From assembly GCA_937952445.1 (NCBI GenBank), contig CALGAA010000138.1:1-21951 (forward strand): a stretch of DNA of 21,951 nucleotides. The letters run 5' to 3'. Below, piece after piece: positions 15,507 through 21,951 of this stretch; the first letter of the stretch is position 1; each line of letters begins with the position of its first letter. The notes below the pieces were generated by a model. It searched no databases, was not told where the DNA came from, and saw only the letters and a list, made by a program, of their open reading frames with translations. The stretch is from an uncultured Bacteroidota bacterium (lineage in GTDB: Bacteria > Bacteroidota > Bacteroidia > Chitinophagales > Saprospiraceae). The position numbers and the translations under genes are program-made.

Positions 15507-16572
15507 TACTGTAATCGAGTTGTTCTTCCAAATATATCAGCCCCGCTTCCACTTCGGCCAGGGTAATTTCCTGGTTGATGGCATAATGCCCGATAGAGCT
15601 AAGCAGCGTACACAATATTTTATCGCCTTCGTTCTTCTTATCGCCTTTGATCAGGTTGGTAATCATATCCCGATTACGAAGATCGAAGGTAAAATCTATG
15701 TACTGACGTAAATGATTTGTAATCTCATTTAGTTCATTCTCATCAAGGAATCCTTTAAGATGTGCAATCTTACTTTCGGCAATCATTCCGAGGAACACAG
15801 CCTCCCCGTGCAGCAAAGGTCTGGCCGAATCGAGCAATACTCCTTCGATCGCGTGTCCTATGGTATGGCCAAAATTGAGCGCTTTACGCGGGCCCTTTTC
15901 GTACGGATCATTCTCCACAATCCGCTTCTTGATCAGAAGAGATTCTTCCAGGAAAGGAACCCAATCGATGGATCGAAGATCTGAAATATTTTTAATGGCG
16001 TCCCACATCGTTTTATCTGCAATAAGTGCGTGCTTCAGTGCTTCAGCGAATCCACTTTTCAACTGCCGGTCGGATAAGGTTTCGTAAAAACCCGGGTGGA
16101 TAAAAACCGCTTTGGGATTGTTAAAAACACCGAGCGCATTTTTGAGGCTGAGAAAATCAACCCCTACCTTACCCCCAATACTCGCATCGAGTTGGCTGAG
16201 CAAGGTCGTCGGCACCTGGATAAATTTAATACCCCGCTTATACGTACTCGCTACGAATCCACCAAGGTCACCGACTACACCCCCACCGAGATTGATCAAC
16301 ATCGCCTGCCGATCCGCTTCATGGAGAAAAAGTTCGTTCCAGACGCGCTGGCAGGTTTCGATATTTTTGTAGGTTTCTCCGGCTGGGATTTCAATGATGC
16401 CATCGGGTTTTAGCTGGCTTTTTTCCAGGAAATTTGGCAGGCAATATTCCCGGGTCATCGAATCCACCAGAACGAAATATTTGCTCACAGCATTGAAATC
16501 GATCACGTTCTGGATTTCATTCCACATATTTCCGATCGATACGTGGTAATCTTGTAATTTTATTGTTCTCAT
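15499..16572 (-). CDS. aroB: 3-dehydroquinate synthase
   Basis: A 357-residue protein when started at the ATG at 16572 (MRTIKLQDYHVSIG). A longer in-frame reading from 16641 would prepend 23 residues that do not resemble the family. NAD- and metal-binding marks are complete: GGGVVGDLGGFVAST, RGIKFIQVPTTLLSQLDASIGGK, NDPYEKGPRKALNFGHTIGHAIE and HGEAVFLGM, including the zinc-ligand Glu and His residues. It converts DAHP to 3-dehydroquinate, the second step of the shikimate pathway. It is the first gene of the - strand block aroB-PBP1A-HEAT/cyclophilin-gcvT-gbsR-like, and a -7-type element lies at 16681-16688. The gene for EPSP synthase is on the other strand about 1.3 kb away, past phoH. Confidence 0.97.
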   Translation of the reverse strand: MRTIKLQDYHVSIGNMWNEIQNVIDFNAVSKYFVLVDSMTREYCLPNFLEKSQLKPDGIIEIPAGETYKNIETCQRVWNELFLHEADRQAMLINLGGGVVGDLGGFVASTYKRGIKFIQVPTTLLSQLDASIGGKVGVDFLSLKNALGVFNNPKAVFIHPGFYETLSDRQLKSGFAEALKHALIADKTMWDAIKNISDLRSIDWVPFLEESLLIKKRIVENDPYEKGPRKALNFGHTIGHAIEGVLLDSARPLLHGEAVFLGMIAESKIAHLKGFLDENELNEITNHLRQYIDFTFDLRNRDMITNLIKGDKKNEGDKILCTLLSSIGHYAINQEITLAEVEAGLIYLEEQLDYSNV

Positions 16573-16680
16573 CAAATTGATGTTATGCTTCTCGATTGTA
16601 CGGGTACGAATGAGCTGATAAATCTTAATCTGAGCAAGCACGAACCACTACCCACTGGTTCGCCTGTTCTGATACATGTG

Positions 16681-16688
16681 CAAAACTA
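16681..16688 (-). promoter_or_regulatory. Putative -7 promoter element for the aroB-led operon
   Basis: On the - strand this reads TAGTTTTG, a full TAnnTTTG match, 108 bases before the aroB ATG, leaving a leader of about 100 bases. A -33 TTTG at ideal spacing is not present. Confidence 0.42.
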
Positions 16689-16752
16689 CTATTTAACTCC
16701 GAAATAGGTAAGAAAATTACAGGGGAGTAGTTGAAATAATCCATCATTTGAA

Positions 16753-16783
16753 CCAAATTTGGGTAATAAACATTGTATATTTC
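16753..16783 (+). promoter_or_regulatory. Putative phoH promoter region with a 10-base palindrome
   Basis: TATATTTC at 16776-16783 matches the -7 consensus TAnnTTTG at all but the last base and lies 21 bases before the proposed TTG start. Just upstream, CCAAATTTGG (16753-16762) is a perfect palindrome that could be an operator; it contains a TTTG but at 14 rather than 19-20 bases spacing. Confidence 0.33.
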
Positions 16784-16804
16784 TGCTATTAAAAACAAAA
16801 ACTA

Positions 16805-17821
16805 TTGCATTTGAGCGAAATTGAATTAACCATTGATGGTGTAGATCTCAGGGAACTGTATGGAGAGCGAAATAAAAACCTCGATATCCTGCAGGAAAGC
16901 TACCCGGATCTGCAAATCGTTTCCCGGGGAAATTATCTCCGGTTGAACGGAAAAAAGAAAGCTACCCAAAATGCCAAAGCGAATCTCGAATCGATGATTC
17001 GATTGCTTCAGATGAATAAAACGCTCGATGACACCACAGTTAAAGACCTCGTGGCAGGTGAAAACGTCTTCGAAAAGCACGCAGAGGGATCCAATACCAA
17101 AACGACCATCCTTCACGGACGGAATGGGCAGCCCATCAAAGCCAGGACCAGGAATCAAAAAAAGATGGTGACCGCCATTGAAAAAAATGACGTGGTGTTT
17201 GCAATCGGTCCGGCCGGAACAGGTAAAACATACACAGCGGTAGCGCTGGCGGTACGGGCGCTCAAGCACAAGCTTGTGCGGAAAATTATATTGACACGGC
17301 CCGCTGTGGAGGCAGGTGAGAATCTGGGATTTCTTCCGGGAGATCTCAAGGACAAAATCGATCCGTATCTCAGACCGTTGTATGATGCTTTGGATGATAT
17401 GATTCCCGGGGAAAAACTGAATTATTTCATGGAAAATCGCATCATCGAAATCGCTCCATTGGCGTACATGCGTGGGCGGACTTTGGACAATGCGTTTATC
17501 ATTTTGGATGAGGCTCAAAACTGCACCATGCCGCAGATCAAAATGTTTCTAACGCGGCTTGGACCCTCGGCTAAATGTATGATCACCGGTGATTTGTCCC
17601 AGGTTGACCTGCCTCGAAGTCAACATTCAGGATTGCGCACGGCCGTGAAAATTCTCGAGCCGGTTGACGGGATCGATTTTGTCAAATTGGGCGCCGAGGA
17701 TGTGGTCCGGCACCGACTTGTCAAACACATCATCCGTGCTTTTGAAAAGGAAGATGAACAACGGTTCCAATCCACTCAGAAAAAACCTACCTTTGCCGCT
17801 GATGATTTGGAGGAGGAATAG
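16805..17821 (+). CDS. PhoH-family ATPase
   Basis: About 338 residues. The family-typical N-terminal segment reads ELTIDGVDLRELYGERNKNLD and IVSRGNYLRLNG. The ATPase core has Walker A GPAGTGKT (135-142), RPAVEAGENLGFLPGDLKDK, Walker B FIILDEAQN (231-239) and the ITGDLSQVDLP sensor segment near 262. PhoH proteins are cytoplasmic P-loop NTPases linked to phosphate-starvation response and RNA metabolism. No ATG occurs between the upstream in-frame stop (16790-16792) and residue 64, well inside conserved sequence, so translation must start at a non-ATG codon. The candidates are TTG at 16805 or TTG at 16811. It is divergent from aroB and is followed 21 bases later by aroA, with which it is probably cotranscribed. 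Confidence 0.95.
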   Translation: MHLSEIELTIDGVDLRELYGERNKNLDILQESYPDLQIVSRGNYLRLNGKKKATQNAKANLESMIRLLQMNKTLDDTTVKDLVAGENVFEKHAEGSNTKTTILHGRNGQPIKARTRNQKKMVTAIEKNDVVFAIGPAGTGKTYTAVALAVRALKHKLVRKIILTRPAVEAGENLGFLPGDLKDKIDPYLRPLYDALDDMIPGEKLNYFMENRIIEIAPLAYMRGRTLDNAFIILDEAQNCTMPQIKMFLTRLGPSAKCMITGDLSQVDLPRSQHSGLRTAVKILEPVDGIDFVKLGAEDVVRHRLVKHIIRAFEKEDEQRFQSTQKKPTFAADDLEEE

Positions 17822-17842
17822 TTGATCATGAAAACATATTAA

Positions 17843-19090
17843 ATGAGCGCAGATCGCCTTGAAATTTCATTTGAAGGACAGACCATCCATGGACGCGTGG
17901 AATTGGATGGCTCCAAAAGCATAAGCAACCGGGCCCTGATCGTCCGGGCGTTGACCGCCGACCCACAGCCCATTCATCATTTGTCAACGAGTGATGACAC
18001 CAGGGCACTGCAGCATATTTTAAATTCGACTGCAGAGGTACACGATGCTGGTGCAGCGGGGACGACCTTTCGGTTTTTAACAGCCTATCTGGCTGCTTCG
18101 GGGAAATCATGTACGTTGACAGGGACCGAACGAATGAAGCAAAGACCTATCGGTGAGTTGGTCTCGGCGTTACGGTCACTTGGAGCCAATATCGAATACC
18201 TCGAAAAAGAGGGCTATCCGCCATTGCGCTTCGAACCCGCCACGCTCGATTCCACAAACGAACTCCATATTGCGAGCCACATCAGTTCTCAGTTTATAAG
18301 CGCACTGCTTCTGATCGCTCCTACCCTGCCCCAGGGTTTGAAACTCCACCTACAAGGGGACATGGTATCCAGATCGTACATCGAATTGACGCTCCAGATC
18401 ATGAAGCACTATGGGGCGGATTTTAGCTGGGAGGACAACGTGATTGTGGTTCCGGCGCAACAGTACCAGGGCAAACCTTTTACGGTCGAATCGGACTGGT
18501 CGGCGGCATCGTATTATTATGGCATAGCTGCGCTAACCGAAAAATGCGAACTGGAATTAACCGGACTCACTGAACACAGTTTTCAGGGTGACGCTCGTGT
18601 AGCGAAATTGTATGAAAAATTTGGGATTCAGACGAGCTACGGCCCGGACACAGTCGTTCTCCGAAAATCCAGTCCTCAGGTGCCAGATGCTTTCCAATAC
18701 AATTTTATTCTATGTCCGGATATTGCCCAGACCATGGCAGTCACCTGTGGGGCGCTTGGAACGCGGGGAACATTCAGCGGATTACAAACGCTGAGCATTA
18801 AAGAAACTGATCGAATCGGGGCACTGCGAACAGAGCTGGCAAAAATGGGGGTGGATTTCTCCAGCTCCACCGGTGTGGATGGCGAAGAATACCACGTCGT
18901 GAGTGGCAAAGCAGTTTTTCCCGACCAAATTTCATTTCCCACTTATGAAGACCACCGCATGGCGATGGCATTCGCTCCACTGGCTGTACTTCATCCCATC
19001 CATATCGAAGAACCGGGCGTCGTATCCAAGTCTTATCCCGATTTTTGGAAAGACCTGGAAAAGCTGGGATTTGAAATTCAGGAAGGTTAA
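17843..19090 (+). CDS. aroA: 3-phosphoshikimate 1-carboxyvinyltransferase (EPSP synthase)
   Basis: A 415-residue protein. The ATG at 17843 opens MSADRLEISF, followed by the substrate-binding LDGSKSISNRALIVRAL. Then come GAAGTTFRFLTAYLA (the equivalent of the usual NAGTAMR loop, with Ala for Asn and Phe for Pro), MKQRPIGELVSALRSLG, ISSQFISALLLIAP, GDMVSRSYIELTL, KETDRIGALRTEL and the C-terminal DHRMAMAFAPLA. The two-domain inside-out barrel is complete. It joins phosphoenolpyruvate to shikimate 3-phosphate in the sixth step of the shikimate pathway. The altered loop is, from memory, common in Bacteroidota homologues and is not by itself evidence of inhibitor resistance. It follows phoH by 21 bases. 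Confidence 0.97.
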   Translation: MSADRLEISFEGQTIHGRVELDGSKSISNRALIVRALTADPQPIHHLSTSDDTRALQHILNSTAEVHDAGAAGTTFRFLTAYLAASGKSCTLTGTERMKQRPIGELVSALRSLGANIEYLEKEGYPPLRFEPATLDSTNELHIASHISSQFISALLLIAPTLPQGLKLHLQGDMVSRSYIELTLQIMKHYGADFSWEDNVIVVPAQQYQGKPFTVESDWSAASYYYGIAALTEKCELELTGLTEHSFQGDARVAKLYEKFGIQTSYGPDTVVLRKSSPQVPDAFQYNFILCPDIAQTMAVTCGALGTRGTFSGLQTLSIKETDRIGALRTELAKMGVDFSSSTGVDGEEYHVVSGKAVFPDQISFPTYEDHRMAMAFAPLAVLHPIHIEEPGVVSKSYPDFWKDLEKLGFEIQEG

Positions 19091-19154
19091 AAGGCGAATC
19101 TAAACACTTGGTTTCAGACCCTACCTACAGGGCATTAAGCTTTGGAATAAATAG

Positions 19155-19181
19155 TATACCGGGCATGCATTTCCCGGGATA
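19155..19181. terminator. Stem-loop downstream of aroA
   Basis: CCGGG (19159-19163) pairs with CCCGG (19173-19177) around a 9-base loop, and after one A-G mismatch TAT/ATA adds three pairs. It lies 65 bases after the aroA stop. No T-run follows, so it may be a 3'-end structure rather than a true intrinsic terminator. Confidence 0.35.
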
Positions 19182-19275
19182 ATGAGCCAGGACATATCTG
19201 CTTTGTGATGCCGGGATATCACCCAGGTTCTTCGACGCCGTTATCGGTTGGGCGTAATCTTCGTATTTTATTTAA

Positions 19276-19307
19276 TTTGGCAGATGCCTTCAATCCCTGT
19301 ATATTGT
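19276..19307 (+). promoter_or_regulatory. Putative promoter for the phosphatase-superfamily lipoprotein gene
   Basis: TTTG at 19276-19279 and TATATTGT at 19300-19307 are 20 bases apart, close to the Bacteroidota layout TTTG-N19/20-TAnnTTTG. The -7 box deviates in its last two bases. The ATG at 19342 is 34 bases after the box. Confidence 0.45.
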
Positions 19308-19341
19308 TTTTAAAATCGCTACATTGAATGTAAAGCCTGCC

Positions 19342-20595
19342 ATGAAACATCTCCTAATACTCGCTGCGCTGCTCTTTCTGGAGGGTATGACCAGTTGTAA
19401 AAATTCGTCAAGTGAAAATTCCACTCCCATTCGTAAAGTAGTCTTTGTAATCGTGGATGGGATACCGGAAGATGTCATCCAATCCGTCAAAACTCCCATT
19501 TTGGATGAAATTATTAGTCAGGGTGCTTTTATCCCAGCCTATGTGGGCGGGGGCGCAGGAACTTACTCTGAAACGCCGACTATTTCAGCCGTTGGCTACA
19601 ACAGCTTACTCACCGGTACGTGGGCCAATAAGCACAATACCCTGGACAACAACATCGAGAACCCCAACTATCATTACTGGTCGATATTCCGGATTTTGAA
19701 AGAGCAATTCCCCGGGAAAAAAACAGCCGTATTTTCCACCTGGCTCGACAACCGCACAAAGCTGATCGGAGCCGGTCTTCCCCAAACCAAAGAATTGACG
19801 ATCGATTATTATTTTGACGGATTTGAATACGATACCTTGAGATTTCCCCATGATGAAGATTCCCAATACATCCTGGACATCGATAATTATGTTGTGGAAG
19901 AAGCTGGCCGGGTTCTCCGATCCCAGGCTCCTGATCTTAGCTGGGTCTACCTCCAGTATACCGATAATATGGGCCATAGTTATGGTGATCACCCACGTTT
20001 TGAGGAGTCGGTCCGATTGGTCGATGCGCAACTGAGCCATATATGGGATGCCGTGAAAGAACGAATGGACCGGTACAATGAAGAATGGATGCTGCTGATT
20101 ACGACGGACCATGGACGGACTGCAGACACCGGTAAAGATCACGGAGGCCAGACGGAAAGGGAACGTCGTATATGGATCGCCACCAACATAGATGAAATTA
20201 ATTCATATGGCCGTTCTCACCGGGTTGGTATCACGGACATCCTTCCCTCGATCGCGCACTATATGGGCATTTCGATACCCAAAGCACAGGGAATGGAACT
20301 GGATGGAGTTCCATTTATAGGACCTGTGGATGTCGCAAATCTGGAAGCACAGAAATCAGGAAACCGAATTGAGGTATACTGGAAAAATTTCAGTAAAAAT
20401 GATACCGGTAGGTTATGGATCAGTACCAGCAATCATTTTAAAACCGGAGGAGAAGACAGGTATTTTGTCAAAGGAGATGTACCGCTTTCAGATGAGTACA
20501 CCAGCTTTTCGGTGGAGCATATCCCTTCCCCCTTCTATAAGATCGTTCTGCAAACGCCAAATCATTATTCAAATACGTGGATAGTGCCAGAATAA
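19342..20595 (+). CDS. Alkaline-phosphatase-superfamily lipoprotein (phosphodiesterase/pyrophosphatase-like)
   Basis: A 417-residue protein from the ATG at 19342; a TTG at 19324 would only add six residues before a good signal peptide. The signal ends in the lipobox GMTSC (Cys19), so it is envelope-anchored. The superfamily metal site is complete: Asp40 in FVIVDG, the nucleophile region TISAVGYNSLLTG (Ser83, or Thr81, in the nucleophile position), Asp209 and His213 in YTDNMGHSYG, Asp257-His258 in TTDHGR and His268 in KDHGG. These are the two-metal ligands of nucleotide pyrophosphatase/phosphodiesterases and related enzymes. Residues from about 330 form a small beta-rich C-terminal domain. The true substrate cannot be told. 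It stands just before a SusC remnant and a SusD gene, so an accessory role in a nutrient-uptake locus is possible. Confidence 0.87.
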   Translation: MKHLLILAALLFLEGMTSCKNSSSENSTPIRKVVFVIVDGIPEDVIQSVKTPILDEIISQGAFIPAYVGGGAGTYSETPTISAVGYNSLLTGTWANKHNTLDNNIENPNYHYWSIFRILKEQFPGKKTAVFSTWLDNRTKLIGAGLPQTKELTIDYYFDGFEYDTLRFPHDEDSQYILDIDNYVVEEAGRVLRSQAPDLSWVYLQYTDNMGHSYGDHPRFEESVRLVDAQLSHIWDAVKERMDRYNEEWMLLITTDHGRTADTGKDHGGQTERERRIWIATNIDEINSYGRSHRVGITDILPSIAHYMGISIPKAQGMELDGVPFIGPVDVANLEAQKSGNRIEVYWKNFSKNDTGRLWISTSNHFKTGGEDRYFVKGDVPLSDEYTSFSVEHIPSPFYKIVLQTPNHYSNTWIVPE

Positions 20596-20675
20596 AATAT
20601 GGGTTGAATAATCAACTCGTGCTATGATCGAAATTTAATTCCGTATATCAGGGTTCGACATCATAAAACTCTAAG

Positions 20676-21353
20676 CAATTCACCCGAATTGATGATAACT
20701 ACCTGACTGAAAAATCATAATGTAACGAAATTCAACCCGGAGGTAGCATCGATCCTACGGGCGGTGAGGGAGCCGGTAGTGAAGTGCGCCGGGCATTAAG
20801 TTCGTGATATGTATGACGAGGTTGTTTTTGCCGGGGATTAACTGAGGAAAGCCTCAATTTTATGAATGCCGAACGAGGGGGATTGAGATACTATGTAAAC
20901 GAAGAAGGTAAAGGCGTACAAACCACAGCCGACCAGGGCCCCAATGGTGAGTTTGTCTTTGAAAATGGAATGCTTCTGGAAGGGGTGTTGCAAAGTGGAG
21001 AACCCAACACCAATGTCATTCCCCAATCATTGTATTATGCTGCTACTTACAACTGGGGCGGCCCACAATACGGAAATTCACAGTATTACCGGTATATCAA
21101 TGAGAACAACTGGTTTAAAGTCCGCGAAATAGCACTTGGGTATCAACTTCCCGCCACATTAGCAGCCCGGGTAGGTGCTCAGCGCCTCCATCTGTCGGTG
21201 TATGGTCGGAACTTGTTCTTTATATACCGATCCATCAAGGACATTGACCCGGAACAAACGACAGCTGGCTCCCGATGGTTACAAAACATCAACAACGCAG
21301 GGAACAACCCTTCTTTCCGCTCATTTGGCGTTACGCTGAACGCAGGATTTTAA
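20676..21353 (+). pseudogene. C-terminal remnant of a SusC/RagA-family TonB-linked outer-membrane receptor
   Basis: From the ATG codon at 20862 an uninterrupted 164-codon frame matches the end of SusC proteins: RGGLRYYVNEEGKG, NNWFKVREIALGYQLP, LHLSVYGRNLFF and a terminal Phe (TLNAGF) as in outer-membrane barrels. This is about one sixth of a normal ~1000-residue SusC. There is no signal peptide, carboxypeptidase-like domain or plug. Upstream, SusC-like coding can be followed back to about 20676 only by changing frame. QFTRIDDNYLTEKS is followed by a stop at 20718. NVTKFN and then GGSIDPTGG...SEVRRALS lie in alternate frames. RDMYDEVVFAGD (20803-20838) is one frame over, then LTEESLNF returns to the main frame. 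Beyond that the similarity is lost, and the phosphatase gene ends only 80 bases away. Decay after a deletion fits best; an assembly join or indel errors are alternatives. Confidence 0.78.
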
Positions 21354-21375
21354 CGTTAATTCAAAATTTGAAACA

Positions 21376-21951
21376 ATGAAGAATTTAAAATACATTACCG
21401 TCCTCCTTCTGACCTTCACATTGTGGTCTTGTCAGGAAGACCAGTTTGCGGACAATTATCCGAATCCATCCAAAATTGCGAACACCACGATCGAACGACA
21501 GTATACGGGGATGCAGGTCGCGGGAATTGATTACATCGTACCCGCCTACTGGAACTACTTCGTGGTTTTGCGGATTACACTCAATCCATGGACCCAGTCT
21601 ATCGGTTGGATCAATACACCCAATCAATATTTACCTGGATCTGCGGCATCGGACGCTGTCTGGGGCAATTACTACAATATTTTGGCCCAGTACAGGGAGT
21701 TCCAAAAGGTGTGGAATGTAGCAACCCCACAACAACAGGCAGATCGTAAAATATTCCAATTAACCGCTGATGCTTATCTGTATTATGAAACCCAGCGCAT
21801 GGTAGATCTGTTTGGCTCCATCCCTTTTTTCAATGCAGGTATGTTGAGTACGAATGGTGGTGATTACAATGTGTCTTTTGCTGAATACGACCAGTCTCAG
21901 GAAATATATGCTCATATGTTGGATGAGTTGAAAACCATTGCTACTGAATTG
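21376..21951 (+). CDS. SusD/RagB-like outer-membrane lipoprotein (3' end outside window)
   Basis: The visible 192 codons run off the window without a stop. The ATG at 21376 starts a signal peptide, MKNLKYITVLLLTFTLWSC, whose lipobox (LWSC) puts the lipidated Cys at 19. The following region includes TGMQVAGIDYIVPAYWNY, GNYYNILAQYREFQKV and AYLYYETQRMVDLFGSIPFF. The last resembles the TPR-helix and 'DLFGdiPY' region of SusD-like proteins, particularly the SusD_2/SusD_like group of about 500 residues. It would cap a SusC channel at the cell surface and bind a glycan or other nutrient. It lies 22 bases after the SusC remnant, the usual susC-susD order, but its partner is broken in this window. 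Confidence 0.88.
   Translation, partial: MKNLKYITVLLLTFTLWSCQEDQFADNYPNPSKIANTTIERQYTGMQVAGIDYIVPAYWNYFVVLRITLNPWTQSIGWINTPNQYLPGSAASDAVWGNYYNILAQYREFQKVWNVATPQQQADRKIFQLTADAYLYYETQRMVDLFGSIPFFNAGMLSTNGGDYNVSFAEYDQSQEIYAHMLDELKTIATEL

Noticed and set aside
17843..19090. Altered NAGTAMR loop in AroA as evidence of glyphosate-resistant transfer
   Set aside because: The GAAGTTFRF variant is, to my recollection, usual among Bacteroidota AroA proteins, and nothing in the surroundings suggests recent transfer.
19606..20142. 178-codon open frame on the - strand inside the phosphatase-superfamily gene
   Set aside because: It is antisense to the metal-site coding region of a well supported enzyme and has no recognisable motif.
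20843..20856. TGAGG-AAAG-CCTCA hairpin as a terminator or recombination site
   Set aside because: Only a 5-bp stem, and it lies inside sequence that reads as SusC coding (LTEESLNF), so it is probably incidental.
20736..20861. GAGGAAAG and paired GC-rich segments resembling part of RNase P RNA or a group II intron end
   Set aside because: The match is limited to a few bases and the stretch is better read as frameshifted SusC coding sequence joined to the clean SusC frame.

Overview
The window looks like a chromosomal segment of a Bacteroidota member, probably a free-living Saprospiria/Chitinophagia-type organism. This rests on type IX secretion proteins (a PorW/SprE-like TPR protein and a PorP/SprF-like protein), a SusC remnant with a SusD gene, lipoprotein signals, AT-rich leaders with little Shine-Dalgarno sequence, and several matches to the Bacteroidota -7 promoter element TAnnTTTG. 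No rRNA, tRNA, CRISPR array, prophage or complete insertion sequence was seen.

Left part (1-3754, + strand): the 3' portion of a PorW/SprE-like TPR gene; then an Rrf2-family regulator with an IscR/NsrR-type Cys3-His cluster, 15 bases ahead of a 12-segment membrane protein rich in histidines. The last two look like a redox- or nitric-oxide-responsive unit.

Middle (4076-9074, - strand): porP/sprF-like gene and bactofilin (one unit), a strong stem-loop, a small four-segment membrane protein overlapping a biotin carrier protein by ATGA, and farther along a DUF1015 protein overlapping an amidohydrolase of the aminofutalosine-deaminase-like type.

Core block (9367-16572, - strand): aroB, PBP1A, a HEAT-repeat/cyclophilin fusion lipoprotein, gcvT and a GbsR/MarR-like regulator. 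The genes overlap or lie within 26 bases of each other, so they probably form one five-gene operon. Divergent from it on the + strand are phoH (which needs a non-ATG start) and aroA. Two shikimate-pathway genes therefore flank one intergenic promoter region.

Right end (19342-21951, + strand): an alkaline-phosphatase-superfamily lipoprotein, then a SusC/RagA gene of which only the C-terminal part remains, then a SusD-like gene cut by the window end. The SusC remnant has an intact last 164 codons. Upstream of these, a recognisable SusC-like reading can be followed only by switching frame, with paired compensating indels. No complete undescribed system is obvious. The most rewarding places are the Rrf2/membrane-protein pair, the HEAT-cyclophilin lipoprotein in a wall-synthesis operon, the decayed SusC beside an apparently intact SusD, and the stem-loop before the four-segment protein.
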